Shown here: in pieces, positions 46,622 to 54,935 of the stretch
How positions within the stretch are numbered: position 1 is the stretch's first letter
Layout: each line of letters starts with the position of its first letter
Source of the DNA: Clostridia bacterium
GTDB taxonomy: Bacteria; Bacillota; Clostridia; Lachnospirales; Lachnospiraceae
Direction of reading: 5' to 3'
DNA: 64,000 nucleotides
Assembly (NCBI GenBank): GCA_910574255.1
Contig: CAJTAK010000007.1
Location: 186,001-250,000, forward strand
Position numbers and translations under genes: made by a program
The notes under the pieces: generated by a model
What the model was told of the DNA's origin: nothing
Seen by the model: the letters and a program-made list of their open reading frames with translations, nothing else
Database searches by the model: none

Positions 46622-47890
46622 TTACACTAAATCCTTCAAAATATCAAAGCAGTCAAAGGTTGCAAAATAATCCTTCGGCGTTTCTGCCCTGCGAATAAGC
46701 TGCACACTGCCGTCTTCCTTTAAGAGCAGCTCTGCGGATTTCAGCTTTCCATTGTAATTATAGCCCATGGCAAATCCATGTGCGCCTGTGTCATGAATCA
46801 CCAGCAGATCTCCCTTATCAATCCCTGGCAGTTCCCTGTCAATGGCAAATTTATCATTGTTTTCGCAAAGGGAGCCTGTCACATCATACACATGATCCAA
46901 TGGCTCATTTTCTTTTCCCATAACCGTAATATGATGATACGCCCCATACATGGCCGGACGCATCAGATTCACCGCACAGGCATCACAGCCAATATACTCC
47001 TTATGAGTATGCTTCTCGTGAATGGCCTTTGTCACCAGGCAGCCATAAGGCCCCATCATAAACCGTCCAAGCTCTGTGTAGAGCGCTACATTTCCCATGC
47101 CGGCAGGAACCAGAACCTCCTCATAGACCTTGCGGACACCCTGGCCAATCACACGAATATCATTTGCCTCCTGATCCGGGCGGTACGGAATTCCGATGCC
47201 GCCGGAAAGGTTGATAAAGCGGATATCCGCCCCCGTCTCCTTTTTCAGTTCCACCGCCAGTTCAAAGAGAACCTTGGCCAGCATGGGATAATACTCATTG
47301 GTCACCGTGTTGCTTGCCAAAAATGCATGAATGCCAAACCGCCTGGCCCCTTTCTTCATAAGCACCTTGTACGCTTCAAAAAGCTGCTCCTTTGTCATGC
47401 CGTATTTGGAATCTCCCGGGTTGTCCATAATGTCATTGCTGATCTGGAATACACCGCCGGGATTGTAACGGCAGCTAATGGTTTCCGGAATATAGCCGAT
47501 GGTTTTCTCCAAAAAATCAATGTGGGTATAGTCATCCAGATTGATCACCGCTCCCAGCTTAGCCGCATATGCAAATTCCTCTGCCGGGGTGTCGTTGGAG
47601 GAAAACATAATATCCTCACCCCTCACGCCGATGGATTCCGACAGCATCAGCTCTGTCATGGAAGAACAGTCGCAGCCGCAGCCGTAATCACGCAGAATAT
47701 TAATCAGATAGGGATTGGGGGTTGCCTTCACTGCAAAATATTCCTTATATCCCGGATTCCAGGCAAATGCCTCCTTCAAAGCCCTGGCATTTTCCCGAAT
47801 ACCCTTCTCATCATAGAGATAAAAGGGGGTAGGATAGGTCCTGATAATCTCGTCTAATTGTTCCAATGTCACAAATGGTTCTTTCTTCAT
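46622..47890 (-). CDS. lysA: Diaminopimelate decarboxylase (LysA family)
   Basis: 422 aa. PLP-dependent fold III: PTPFYLYDEKGIRENARAL, PLP lysine in YFAVKATPNPYLINILRDYG, GCDCSSMTELML, RYNPGGVFQIS, NLSGGIGIPYR, TELGRFMMGPYGCLVTKAI and DACAVNLMRPAMYGAYHHI, then VTGSLCENNDKFA. It converts meso-diaminopimelate to lysine. Related carboxynorspermidine or ornithine-type enzymes exist, but the Cys-Glu-Asn in SLCENND fits LysA-like proteins. The LysR gene diverges from it and probably controls it. The stop overlaps the SD of the aldo-keto reductase frame. Confidence 0.88.
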   Translation of the reverse strand: MKKEPFVTLEQLDEIIRTYPTPFYLYDEKGIRENARALKEAFAWNPGYKEYFAVKATPNPYLINILRDYGCGCDCSSMTELMLSESIGVRGEDIMFSSNDTPAEEFAYAAKLGAVINLDDYTHIDFLEKTIGYIPETISCRYNPGGVFQISNDIMDNPGDSKYGMTKEQLFEAYKVLMKKGARRFGIHAFLASNTVTNEYYPMLAKVLFELAVELKKETGADIRFINLSGGIGIPYRPDQEANDIRVIGQGVRKVYEEVLVPAGMGNVALYTELGRFMMGPYGCLVTKAIHEKHTHKEYIGCDACAVNLMRPAMYGAYHHITVMGKENEPLDHVYDVTGSLCENNDKFAIDRELPGIDKGDLLVIHDTGAHGFAMGYNYNGKLKSAELLLKEDGSVQLIRRAETPKDYFATFDCFDILKDLV

Positions 47891-48111
47891 CTGTATAAAC
47901 TCCTTCTATCTTAATTTTCATAAAAACATTGCTGCCATCATAACAAACCCAATGTATATGGCAATTGCAAAAGAATGCTCAATTTCTCTTGACTATTATA
48001 ACCGCAAAGTTTATCATTTGTATAGCGAATAATTTTGATTATTATAATTTGTTTTTCGAATTATTTTGTATCCCATTGACAGACGTTTCTAATATGAAAG
48101 CAGAATACATT

Positions 48112-48951
48112 ATGGATACGCAAAACCTAAGAACTTTTCTCACCCTTGCAGATGTGAAAAATTTCACCCAAACCGCCGGCCTTCTCTACATCGCCCAGTC
48201 TACTGTCACCAACCGGATTGCGGAACTGGAAAAAGAGGTAGGACGCAAGCTCTTTATTCGAAATAAAAAGAAGCTTTCCCTCACTCGGGAAGGCCTTCTG
48301 TTTCAGGAATATGCAAGACGTATTATTGATCTGGAGGAAATGTCCATCCGGGAAATGAATTCCCAGGCTTTTTCCCGTGCTTCCCTGCGCCTTGGAACCA
48401 CCAACACCATCTATGAATGCCACCTGGCCCCTCTGCTGACTCAGATGTTAAAGGAAGATGCAGGTTATGCAATGAATGTAACCATCAGCCACTCAGTAAA
48501 TCTTCTGCAGATGCTTCAGGACGGCCTTTTGGATCTGTCCTTTACTTATCAGCCCCTTCAGAAACCAGGCTTCTGCTGTCAAAAATTCCGGACAGACGAA
48601 CTTCTTTTAGTTACATCACAAGCCCATAACCATTATCAAAAAGGGATCTCCAAAGCAGACCTTCCCAAGCTCAATTACCTTTTCTGTAATTTTGCCCTTC
48701 AGGAAGTAGGTCAGTTTATCCGGGAGCTTTTTCCGCCCTTTTATCAGTTTCCTTTTGAAATTGACAACAGTACGAAACTGGCTGCTTATCTTTGTGAAGG
48801 GATCGGCTGCAGCTTTCTTCCCTCCAGTCTCGTAAAGCCCTATCTTGAAAATCAATCCCTGATTTCCATTCCTCTTTTGGACTTTGAGGCACCTCGCATC
48901 AATAGCTACCAGTGCTGGCCAGAGGGAAAGGAACCGGCTTTTTATCTGTAA
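48112..48951 (+). CDS. LysR-family transcription regulator
   Basis: 279 aa from ATG 48112 (alternative ATG 48094; longer starts are not family-like). N-terminal HTH (MDTQNLRTFLTLADVKNFTQ, TAGLLYIAQSTVTNRIAELE) and a C-terminal substrate-binding fold (about 90-275). It diverges from lysA, the classical position of a LysR activator. An ATAAT-N4-ATTAT sequence at 48029-48042 could be a half of its site. Co-inducer unknown, perhaps lysine or diaminopimelate. Confidence 0.88.
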   Translation: MDTQNLRTFLTLADVKNFTQTAGLLYIAQSTVTNRIAELEKEVGRKLFIRNKKKLSLTREGLLFQEYARRIIDLEEMSIREMNSQAFSRASLRLGTTNTIYECHLAPLLTQMLKEDAGYAMNVTISHSVNLLQMLQDGLLDLSFTYQPLQKPGFCCQKFRTDELLLVTSQAHNHYQKGISKADLPKLNYLFCNFALQEVGQFIRELFPPFYQFPFEIDNSTKLAAYLCEGIGCSFLPSSLVKPYLENQSLISIPLLDFEAPRINSYQCWPEGKEPAFYL

Positions 48952-49125
48952 GCTTCCCTTAGTGCCGCTTGTCCTTTCCTATCGGATTGTGTCGTCAGCT
49001 CTCCTTTTATTCTTTTAAATGTATTAGAATAGCGCAAAGTATCTATTTTCATTCGGAAAAGTCGTTTCATTTTCCTTTCATTTTGCTGGTTTTGGGATTA
49101 AAGTATAAAGAAAGGAGGGTGTATC

Positions 49126-49497
49126 ATGACGCTACAAATGAATCTTAGTTCTGAACAGAACTTCTCTGAAATCTACCGTTTTTTTCTGCTTCTCGGTATT
49201 ACTCCAAATTATCTTGGATTTTATCAGGCTGCTTATGCCGTGGCCCTTTGCATGAAAGAACCGGAACGGCTGATCTCCGTTACCAAATCCATCTATCCGG
49301 ATGTGGCAAAATATTTTCAGACATCAGCCGGAAGCGTGGAACGCAATATCCGCACAGTGGCCCGAATTTCCTGGGACAGCCATTCAAAGGTTCTGTCTGA
49401 TTTATCTTCTGAAAGTCTCCAGAAACAACCCACGGTTTCCCAGTTTCTTTCTCTCATTGTGTTTTACTTTCTATATTCGGATTGCAAATATTTGTAG
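49126..49497 (+). CDS. Stand-alone Spo0A C-terminal DNA-binding domain protein
   Basis: 123 aa, strong SD AAAGGAGGG. It reads LLLGITPNYLGFYQAAYAVA, LISVTKSIYPDVAKYFQTSA and GSVERNIRTVARISWDSHSK, the full helical Spo0A_C fold. The receiver domain that normally precedes it is missing, so DNA binding cannot be gated by phosphorylation. It might modulate 0A-box promoters of sporulation genes. Its C-terminal ~20 residues are hydrophobic (FLSLIVFYFLYS), which is unusual for Spo0A. Single gene with its own terminator. Confidence 0.85.
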   Translation: MTLQMNLSSEQNFSEIYRFFLLLGITPNYLGFYQAAYAVALCMKEPERLISVTKSIYPDVAKYFQTSAGSVERNIRTVARISWDSHSKVLSDLSSESLQKQPTVSQFLSLIVFYFLYSDCKYL

Positions 49498-49509
49498 TCC
49501 TCCAATCAG

Positions 49510-49549
49510 GGAAGGTGCGGCATCTGTCCTTGATGCTTTCGCACCTTCC
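49510..49549 (+). terminator. Rho-independent terminator after the Spo0A_C gene
   Basis: Perfect 10-bp stem GGAAGGTGCG (49510-49519) and CGCACCTTCC (49540-49549), followed by TTTCTT, 12 bp after the stop codon. Confidence 0.9.
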
Positions 49550-49658
49550 TTTCTTATAGGCAAATTTATATATAAAAAATTTTCAGTTCCTTTACCTTCT
49601 CAGTCACACAGCTCTTTTTGCTTTGAGCCATTTCTCTTCACTTTTGTCGTTTAGCTGT

Positions 49659-50342
49659 CTATAAAACGCTTTCATTTGCCGCTCCAAAGATACCGATAAG
49701 CTGTCTTGGGAAAAGCTCAACAATAATGAGGGCAATGACACCCACACAAGCCTCTGCTGTCAAAAGCTTTGTAAACAAGTCTTTTACTCTTTTATTTAGA
49801 CCAGCTCCCATAAGAGTTGACATCATTGCAAATTGGGGACTTCCATCAGCACGAATCACCGGATTCATAGCCTGCCCAAACATATAGAAGGGAATGCCCA
49901 GGGAGATCCAAAAGAAATATTCCTTTGAGTGATAAAATGTCTCCTCATTTACCGTACCGCCGAACATTGCAATAATCTGACTGCTGAACATAAGATAAAT
50001 CACACACAAAATCAGGCTGAAAAGTATAGTAAGCAGGATCGAATTTCCCATACTTTTACTTGCATCCTCAGGCTTATTTCTGCCAAGACTCAGGCTTACA
50101 AAGGCGCAGCAGCCGTCACCTGCCATTACTGCTATGGCCAGCGCAATGACCGTCAGAGGAAATACTACCGTATTGGCAGCATTTCCATAGGAGCCCAGGT
50201 ATACGGCATTGGCAATGAAAATTTGGTCAACAATATTGTACAGCGCTCCTACAAGAAGAGAAATAATGCAGGGAATGGCGTATTTCCCCATCAGCTTTCC
50301 CAGTGGTTCCTCCATTAAAAAAGAATTATTTTCTGTTTCCAT
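49659..50342 (-). pseudogene. MATE-family efflux transporter remnant (internal deletion and truncation)
   Basis: 227 aa, half of the usual ~450. The first ~178 residues are a normal MATE start: METENNSFLMEEPLGKLMGK, IDQ-type motif NIVDQIFIANAVYLGSYGNA, and GDGCCAFVSLSLGRNKPED. After MSTLMGAG the sequence jumps to LNKRVKDLFTKLLTAEACVG and VELFPRQLIGIFGAANESVL, which belongs to a later transmembrane segment, then stops. So roughly 100 residues are missing in frame and the end is lost. It cannot form a 12-helix transporter. The ATG at 50342 and SD AAAGGAG are intact; 51-bp repeats lie directly upstream. Confidence 0.85.
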
Positions 50343-50358
50343 ATCCGTTTTCTCCTTT

Positions 50359-50460
50359 CCTAAATTTGTCCATGCTTTTTGGACATAAAGGGATACCCGT
50401 AGGGTGTTTCCTAAATTTGCACATGTTTTTTGTGCATAAAGGGATACCCGTAGGGTATTT
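50359..50460 (-). repeat. 51-bp tandem unit, two copies, before the MATE remnant
   Basis: Units 50359-50409 and 50410-50460. Each holds GGGATACCCGTAGGGT and a small hairpin (TGCACA/TGTGCA or its paired variant TCC/GGA). The length is 17 codons, so the unit reads open in frame (RKHPTGIPLCTKNMCKF on the minus strand). A second pair is at 55857-55958. Confidence 0.92.
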
Positions 50461-50606
50461 CCTAAAAAAATAGCGTATAACCCCGGCTGCTGGATTTACG
50501 CCATAGGCTACGCGCTGAATAAAAATTATTGAATCTGACAGTTCTTCCCGCCACAATGATATTTGCGGATGCTTTTGCTGCATAAAACCATTTTTCCAAA
50601 ACAAAA

Positions 50607-50650
50607 AACGTGTTGAAAATAACTGGATTTACGCAGTTCTGCAACACGTT
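50607..50650. terminator. Hairpin, possible terminator
   Basis: Perfect 9-bp stem AACGTGTTG (50607-50615) and CAACACGTT (50642-50650), with CTTATTTATT after it on the plus strand and TTTTGTTTT on the minus strand. No known gene ends close by, so it may be a relic. Confidence 0.5.
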
Positions 50651-50699
50651 CTTATTTATTATAAAATTAATTTTCCAAAATTTCAAAGGCAATTTTGCA

Positions 50700-50984
50700 C
50701 AAAAATTGCAGACTTCTGTGTAACTGTTACTATGAAAGATCCTTTTCTGCGTAGCAGAAAACTAAATTCAGGGATGCACCATGCACCACTACCGACTTTC
50801 ATTTATGGTGGTGCGCCAATGGGGTGCATGTGGGTTTACTATGAACCCCCACAGTGTTCACAGTAAAGTACAGCTTTACTGTGCATTCCTTTAATGCTGC
50901 AGTAAGCACTACTTTTATGTTTATAGAAAGTTTGCTTGACATTTCATGGCAGATGTTATATTCTGATAATGTAAAGTATACTTT
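50700..50984 (+). promoter_or_regulatory. Promoter region of the HTH/membrane pair, rich in inverted repeats
   Basis: -35 TTGACA (50936-50941), 17-bp spacer, -10 TATTCT (50959-50964). A perfect 12-bp palindrome AAAGTATACTTT (50973-50984) lies just after the -10. Upstream are CACAGTAAAG/CTTTACTGTG (50859-50883), GTGGGTT/AACCCCCAC (50830-50852) and CATGCACC/GGGTGCATG (50778-50830). The AAAGTA half-site is shared by two of these. Confidence 0.7.
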
Positions 50985-51002
50985 CCATAAGGAGGAACTG
51001 TT

Positions 51003-51209
51003 TTGAAAAACCGCTTGGAAGAAATCCGAAAGGAGCGAGGCGTTACCCAAGAAGAACTGGCTGGCTCGCTGGAAGTCTCCAGACAGACCATCGGATCGTT
51101 GGAAAATGGACGTTATAATCCGTCTATTCTGCTTGCTTTTAAGATTGCCCGCTACTTTCACATGACCATTGAAGAAATTTTTATTTATGAGGAGGAGGAT
51201 AAAGTATGA
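51003..51209 (+). CDS. Small XRE-type helix-turn-helix regulator
   Basis: 68 aa, TTG start at 51003 behind AGGAGG. KNRLEEIRKERGVTQEELAG and SLEVSRQTIGSLENGRYNPS form a standard HTH_3 fold with no extra domain. Overlaps the next gene by 4 bp (ATGA). Such YozG-like regulators commonly pair with a small membrane protein. The palindrome AAAGTATACTTT next to the -10 box is the likely autorepression site. Confidence 0.9.
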   Translation: MKNRLEEIRKERGVTQEELAGSLEVSRQTIGSLENGRYNPSILLAFKIARYFHMTIEEIFIYEEEDKV

Positions 51210-51628
51210 ATCCAAAGAAGAAAAAAATATTTTTGATCCTTGGCATAACAGCCGCTTTGATATTGGATTTTATTGGAATATTTGCAGGAGCAGAACACCT
51301 AAAAATGATAAGCGGCATCTGCATCGGAATCGGCTCTGCGCTCTTCGCCCTGTGCATCAATGGGCTGTACCGCCTTTCCTATGAAAAAGAGTTTCCCGAA
51401 GTTGTCCGCCTGGAAAAGATTGAGCAGCAGGATGAGCGCAACGTTCAGATCCGCAACCGGGCCAAAGCCAGAACCAGCGACATCACCCGCTGGGTGATCA
51501 TAGGGATCGGCTGGCTGAACTTTCTTGTAAGCGGCCCCTTATGGATCACCCTCGCCCTCATTGGGGTCTTTGTCCTTGTGTACCTGTTGGACTGGTGCTA
51601 TATGGATAAGTATCAGAGGGAAATGTAG
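51206..51628 (+). CDS. Small membrane protein paired with the HTH regulator
   Basis: 140 aa, ATG overlapping the regulator's stop. Four hydrophobic segments at about 7-27, 33-52, 93-109 and 112-130; a charged cytoplasmic loop (VRLEKIEQQDERNVQIRNRA) between the second and third. The QDERN...I.N.AK loop is typical of DUF2178/DUF6442-like membrane proteins in such HTH cassettes. Function unknown. It ends 2 bp from the convergent phosphoesterase. Confidence 0.8.
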   Translation: MNPKKKKIFLILGITAALILDFIGIFAGAEHLKMISGICIGIGSALFALCINGLYRLSYEKEFPEVVRLEKIEQQDERNVQIRNRAKARTSDITRWVIIGIGWLNFLVSGPLWITLALIGVFVLVYLLDWCYMDKYQREM

Positions 51629-51630
51629 CG

Positions 51631-52383
51631 TCAGGCTATCCGCACAATCTGCTCATACAGCAGGATATCCTTTTCATTCACCTGCCGATCCATGTGCAGA
51701 TGCCCGCAAAAATGTCGCCTATACGGAATACTCTGCCGGATTTCCTCCAGATATTCGGTCAAAACATCCTGCTTCTGTGTTCCGAAGCCCATCATGGCTG
51801 CAACGCTGGCGCTTGGGGAATGAGAGATGATATAATCCACCTGATTGTCGTGCTTCTTAAGATTTTCTTTTCCCCGGCGCATCTCTTCCTCTGAGGGCAG
51901 CTCCTCCTTCCACCAGGAAACGCCATTCACCCGAAACATCTTAAAAGGCATACGGCTCCATTTCTTAATAAGCCTGGCATCCTCCACCGGATCTAGAATT
52001 CCATCCCGGATATCGTGGGAAGAAGCGCCCCCAAAGGCAAAGATCTTTAAGCCCTCCAAAAGAAAAACCTCCCCACGCATAAGGTGCAGCACGTGAGGGC
52101 GGATCTCATGGACAAGACCGCCTTTCCACTCTCTTACGGGATATTCCGCCAACCGGACATGGTTCTCATGATTGCCGTCTACAAAAATAGTGGTATAAGG
52201 CTTTTTCTCCAACCAATCCAGCCAGTACCTTTCGTTGCTGTTCTCACCTCTGTAATCCCACACACCGCCGAAATCACCCAGAATAATAACCGTATCCTCC
52301 CGGTTCATCTCTTTTTGTTCCGGAAAACATTCCCTATTAAACCGCCGAAAATCTCCGTGACAGTCACCCGTAATATAAATCAT
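51631..52383 (-). CDS. Calcineurin-like metallophosphoesterase
   Basis: 250 aa. All metal-site motifs are present: ITGDCHGDF, ILGDFGGVWD, FVDGNHEN, ISHSPSAS and FCGHLHMD. The fold should hydrolyse a phosphoester; the substrate (nucleotide, protein or RNA) is unknown. ATG 52383. Located after the DUF6472 gene, and possibly co-transcribed with mutL and it. Confidence 0.88.
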   Translation of the reverse strand: MIYITGDCHGDFRRFNRECFPEQKEMNREDTVIILGDFGGVWDYRGENSNERYWLDWLEKKPYTTIFVDGNHENHVRLAEYPVREWKGGLVHEIRPHVLHLMRGEVFLLEGLKIFAFGGASSHDIRDGILDPVEDARLIKKWSRMPFKMFRVNGVSWWKEELPSEEEMRRGKENLKKHDNQVDYIISHSPSASVAAMMGFGTQKQDVLTEYLEEIRQSIPYRRHFCGHLHMDRQVNEKDILLYEQIVRIA

Positions 52384-52440
52384 GGGTTAATACCCTCTTT
52401 CTTGTTCATATTTCTTCCAACAGAATCCAATTCAAGCTTT

Positions 52441-52632
52441 TTACATCTGATGCCGCACAATCCGATATTCATCCCCATACTGGAAATAGGGACAGCTCTT
52501 AAACTCCCCCTGAATAAACAACCGCATCTCATCCTCATCCAGATCCATTTCGCATACGTAATAACCATAGTCATCATCATACACATAATTACCGCAGCAT
52601 TCGCAGTTGGTACTGGTCTTTTTCTTTTTCAT
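52441..52632 (-). CDS. Small Cys-rich protein (DUF6472-like)
   Basis: 63 aa. It starts MKKKKTSTNCECCGNYVYDD, then YYVCEMDLDEDEMRLFIQGE and SCPYFQYGDEY. Four Cys (CECC, YVC, SCP) could hold one zinc. Very acidic. This type of protein is common behind mutL in Lachnospiraceae; I know no function. ATG 52632 abuts the mutL stop codon. Confidence 0.8.
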   Translation of the reverse strand: MKKKKTSTNCECCGNYVYDDDYGYYVCEMDLDEDEMRLFIQGEFKSCPYFQYGDEYRIVRHQM

Positions 52633-54822
52633 TTACACAATCCTCTTAAACTTTTTCTCAATCTCCTGCTTTGTCATGGAAATGATGGTCGGCCGTCCAT
52701 GAGGGCAGTTGTAAGGATTTTCCAAACGAAGCAGCTCTTCAATGAGGGCTTTTGCTTCCGCCGTGCTTAGACGCTGGCTGCCCTTTACCGCTGCTTTGCA
52801 GGACATAGATGCAATCTTTTCCATTACAAGTGTGGAATCCTTGCCGCCTACGCTCTCCAGGCTGTCAAGAAGCTCTAAGAAGAGTTCTCTTTCCGCAATT
52901 CCAAAGAGATTGCCCGGGACTGCACTGAGTGCAAACTCCTTTCCCCCGAATGGCTCAATCTCAAAGCCCATTTCCGTAAAATAATGCAGATATTCGTTTA
53001 ATCTGCCCGCCTCCTGCATGGTCAGGGTCAGAATCAGCGGGGGGCTCACCATCTGGGAGGTTATTTCCTTGTTTTCAAGGCTTTTTACCGTTCGCTCATA
53101 AAGAACTTTTTCATGAGCCGCATGCTGATCAATCATATAAAATTTATCTTCAAACTGTACCAGCCAGTAGGTCTCAAAGAGCTGGCCGATAATTTTGATT
53201 TCAGACTTGGTTTCCGGATTTAAGAGCTTGTGGTCAAATAACTCTAACTGCTCCGGTTCCGGTTCCCTCTGCTGCTCTTTACGCTTTTTGCCGTTCCGTT
53301 CCTCAGATAAAACCGCCTGAGGGTTACTTTGCTGCGAAAGCTCTGCATGGGATACTCTGTCTTCCGTCCTGACTGTCCCTGGAACTATTTTAGAAGAAGC
53401 TTCGGTTCCTGCAGGCGTAGCTGTAGCTGCCGCTCCATAGCTGTCTCGTTCCCGAAGCACTCCGGCTCCCGTTAGCTGCTCCAATTCTGCATTGGAATAA
53501 ATTTTCTGATTTTCCTCTGCCTTTGCTGCCTTCTGTTCTTCCTTCTCCTGAAATTCTTTTGTTACACGCTGCCGCATCTGAGTAAGAAAATATTCCAGAT
53601 TCCGTTCCTGGGGTGCCTTGGGCTGCTTACTGTTTTGTACCGAAATTCCTATGTCTTCTTTATTATCAGATATTTGTCCTCCGGACGGCCTGTTTACCGT
53701 CTGCCCGGCTGTACTGTGCTGTTTCAGCCACTTTGGCGCCTCCGTTCGCCCTGATGTTGCATTTTCCTTTTCTTTTAAGGCATTGTTCTTCTCTTTGGAT
53801 TCATCTTGTGAAAGCTTTACCTCCGGAATCAGCTCATGCTGATTCAGCCCATCTCGGACCGTTTTTTGAATCAGGCGGTACAATTCCTCCTGATTGGAAA
53901 AGCGCAGCTCCATCTTAGTCGGGTGAACATTTACGTCCAACATTTCCCCATCCATGGCAATATGAAGCACTGTAAAGGGGTATTTATGCTGCATCATAAA
54001 GGTTCGGTACGCATCCTCGATTCCTTTGGCGATGAGGGAGCTTTTAATGTATCTTCCATTGATAAAATACGTCTCATACCCCCGGTTTCCTCTGGAAATC
54101 ACCGGTTTTCCAATATAGCCCGTGATCCGCACCTTTCCCTGAGCTTCATCTATCTCCGCCAGATTAGCCGCCACATCTCTGCCGTAGATATGATAAATCA
54201 CATCCTTTAGATTGTGATTGCCGGAGGTATGAAGCTTGGTCTGACCGTTATTGATAAACTGAAAGGAAACCTCCGGATGAGACAGGGCCATTCGCTCCAT
54301 GAGATCGCTGATATAACCTGCCTCAGTCATAGGTGTTTTGAGAAATTTCCTCCGGGCCGGCGTGTTGTAAAAAAGACTGCGGACAAGAAAGGTGGTCCCC
54401 TCCGGTGCCGCCGTTTCCTCAAGCTTCTTCTCCACGCCGCCCTCTATACAGTAGCGGATGCCTGCGTCCGCCTCCCGTGTCTTGGTAATCAGCTCCACCA
54501 TGGCAATGGCAGCTATACTTGAAAGAGCCTCCCCCCGAAAGCCCAGAGAGGATACCTGAAACAGATCCTCCACCCTCTTTATTTTGCTGGTGGCATGGCG
54601 CAGAAATGCGGTTGCTACCTGCTCCCTCTCAATGCCGCTGCCATTGTCCGTAACCCTAAGAAAAGAGATCCCTCCGTCCCGAATCTCCACGGCCACAGCA
54701 GTAGCGCCTGCATCGATGGCATTTTCCACAAGCTCCTTTACCACGGAGGATGGCCTCTCAATCACCTCGCCTGCCGCAATTTTATCAATGGTCTGCTGAT
54801 CCAGTACTGCTATTTTTCCCAT
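52633..54822 (-). CDS. mutL: DNA mismatch repair protein MutL
   Basis: 729 aa. N-terminal GHKL ATPase: IDKIAAGEVIERPSSVVKEL, DNGSGIEREQVATAFLRHAT, SLGFRGEALSSIAAI and FFNGRYI-like YFINGRYIKSS. A long low-complexity linker (about 335-530; Gln/Glu/Lys/Ala-rich) joins the C-terminal endonuclease domain with DQHAAHEKVLYERTV (DQHAx2Ex4E) and a final CPHGRPTIISM. So it is a nicking MutL, as usual outside Enterobacteria. It lies downstream of the Rpn-type gene, itself inserted after mutS. Confidence 0.97.
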   Translation of the reverse strand: MGKIAVLDQQTIDKIAAGEVIERPSSVVKELVENAIDAGATAVAVEIRDGGISFLRVTDNGSGIEREQVATAFLRHATSKIKRVEDLFQVSSLGFRGEALSSIAAIAMVELITKTREADAGIRYCIEGGVEKKLEETAAPEGTTFLVRSLFYNTPARRKFLKTPMTEAGYISDLMERMALSHPEVSFQFINNGQTKLHTSGNHNLKDVIYHIYGRDVAANLAEIDEAQGKVRITGYIGKPVISRGNRGYETYFINGRYIKSSLIAKGIEDAYRTFMMQHKYPFTVLHIAMDGEMLDVNVHPTKMELRFSNQEELYRLIQKTVRDGLNQHELIPEVKLSQDESKEKNNALKEKENATSGRTEAPKWLKQHSTAGQTVNRPSGGQISDNKEDIGISVQNSKQPKAPQERNLEYFLTQMRQRVTKEFQEKEEQKAAKAEENQKIYSNAELEQLTGAGVLRERDSYGAAATATPAGTEASSKIVPGTVRTEDRVSHAELSQQSNPQAVLSEERNGKKRKEQQREPEPEQLELFDHKLLNPETKSEIKIIGQLFETYWLVQFEDKFYMIDQHAAHEKVLYERTVKSLENKEITSQMVSPPLILTLTMQEAGRLNEYLHYFTEMGFEIEPFGGKEFALSAVPGNLFGIAERELFLELLDSLESVGGKDSTLVMEKIASMSCKAAVKGSQRLSTAEAKALIEELLRLENPYNCPHGRPTIISMTKQEIEKKFKRIV

Positions 54823-54935
54823 ATCCGTATTTTCCCGCTTCCTGCCATATCTTTATCCTTTGAATCTTACTTTACCATAAACAAAAGAAAGCATCAACGG
54901 ATAATTTGCCCGTTCATGCCGTCCTGTTTTTTAAA

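Noticed and set aside
48029-48042. ATAAT-N4-ATTAT as LysR operator
   Set aside because: Too AT-rich and short to call as a feature; only mentioned with the LysR gene.
50326-50604. Minus-strand ORF of 92 aa containing the 51-bp repeats
   Set aside because: It is the repeat read in frame, out of frame with the MATE start, and has no SD.
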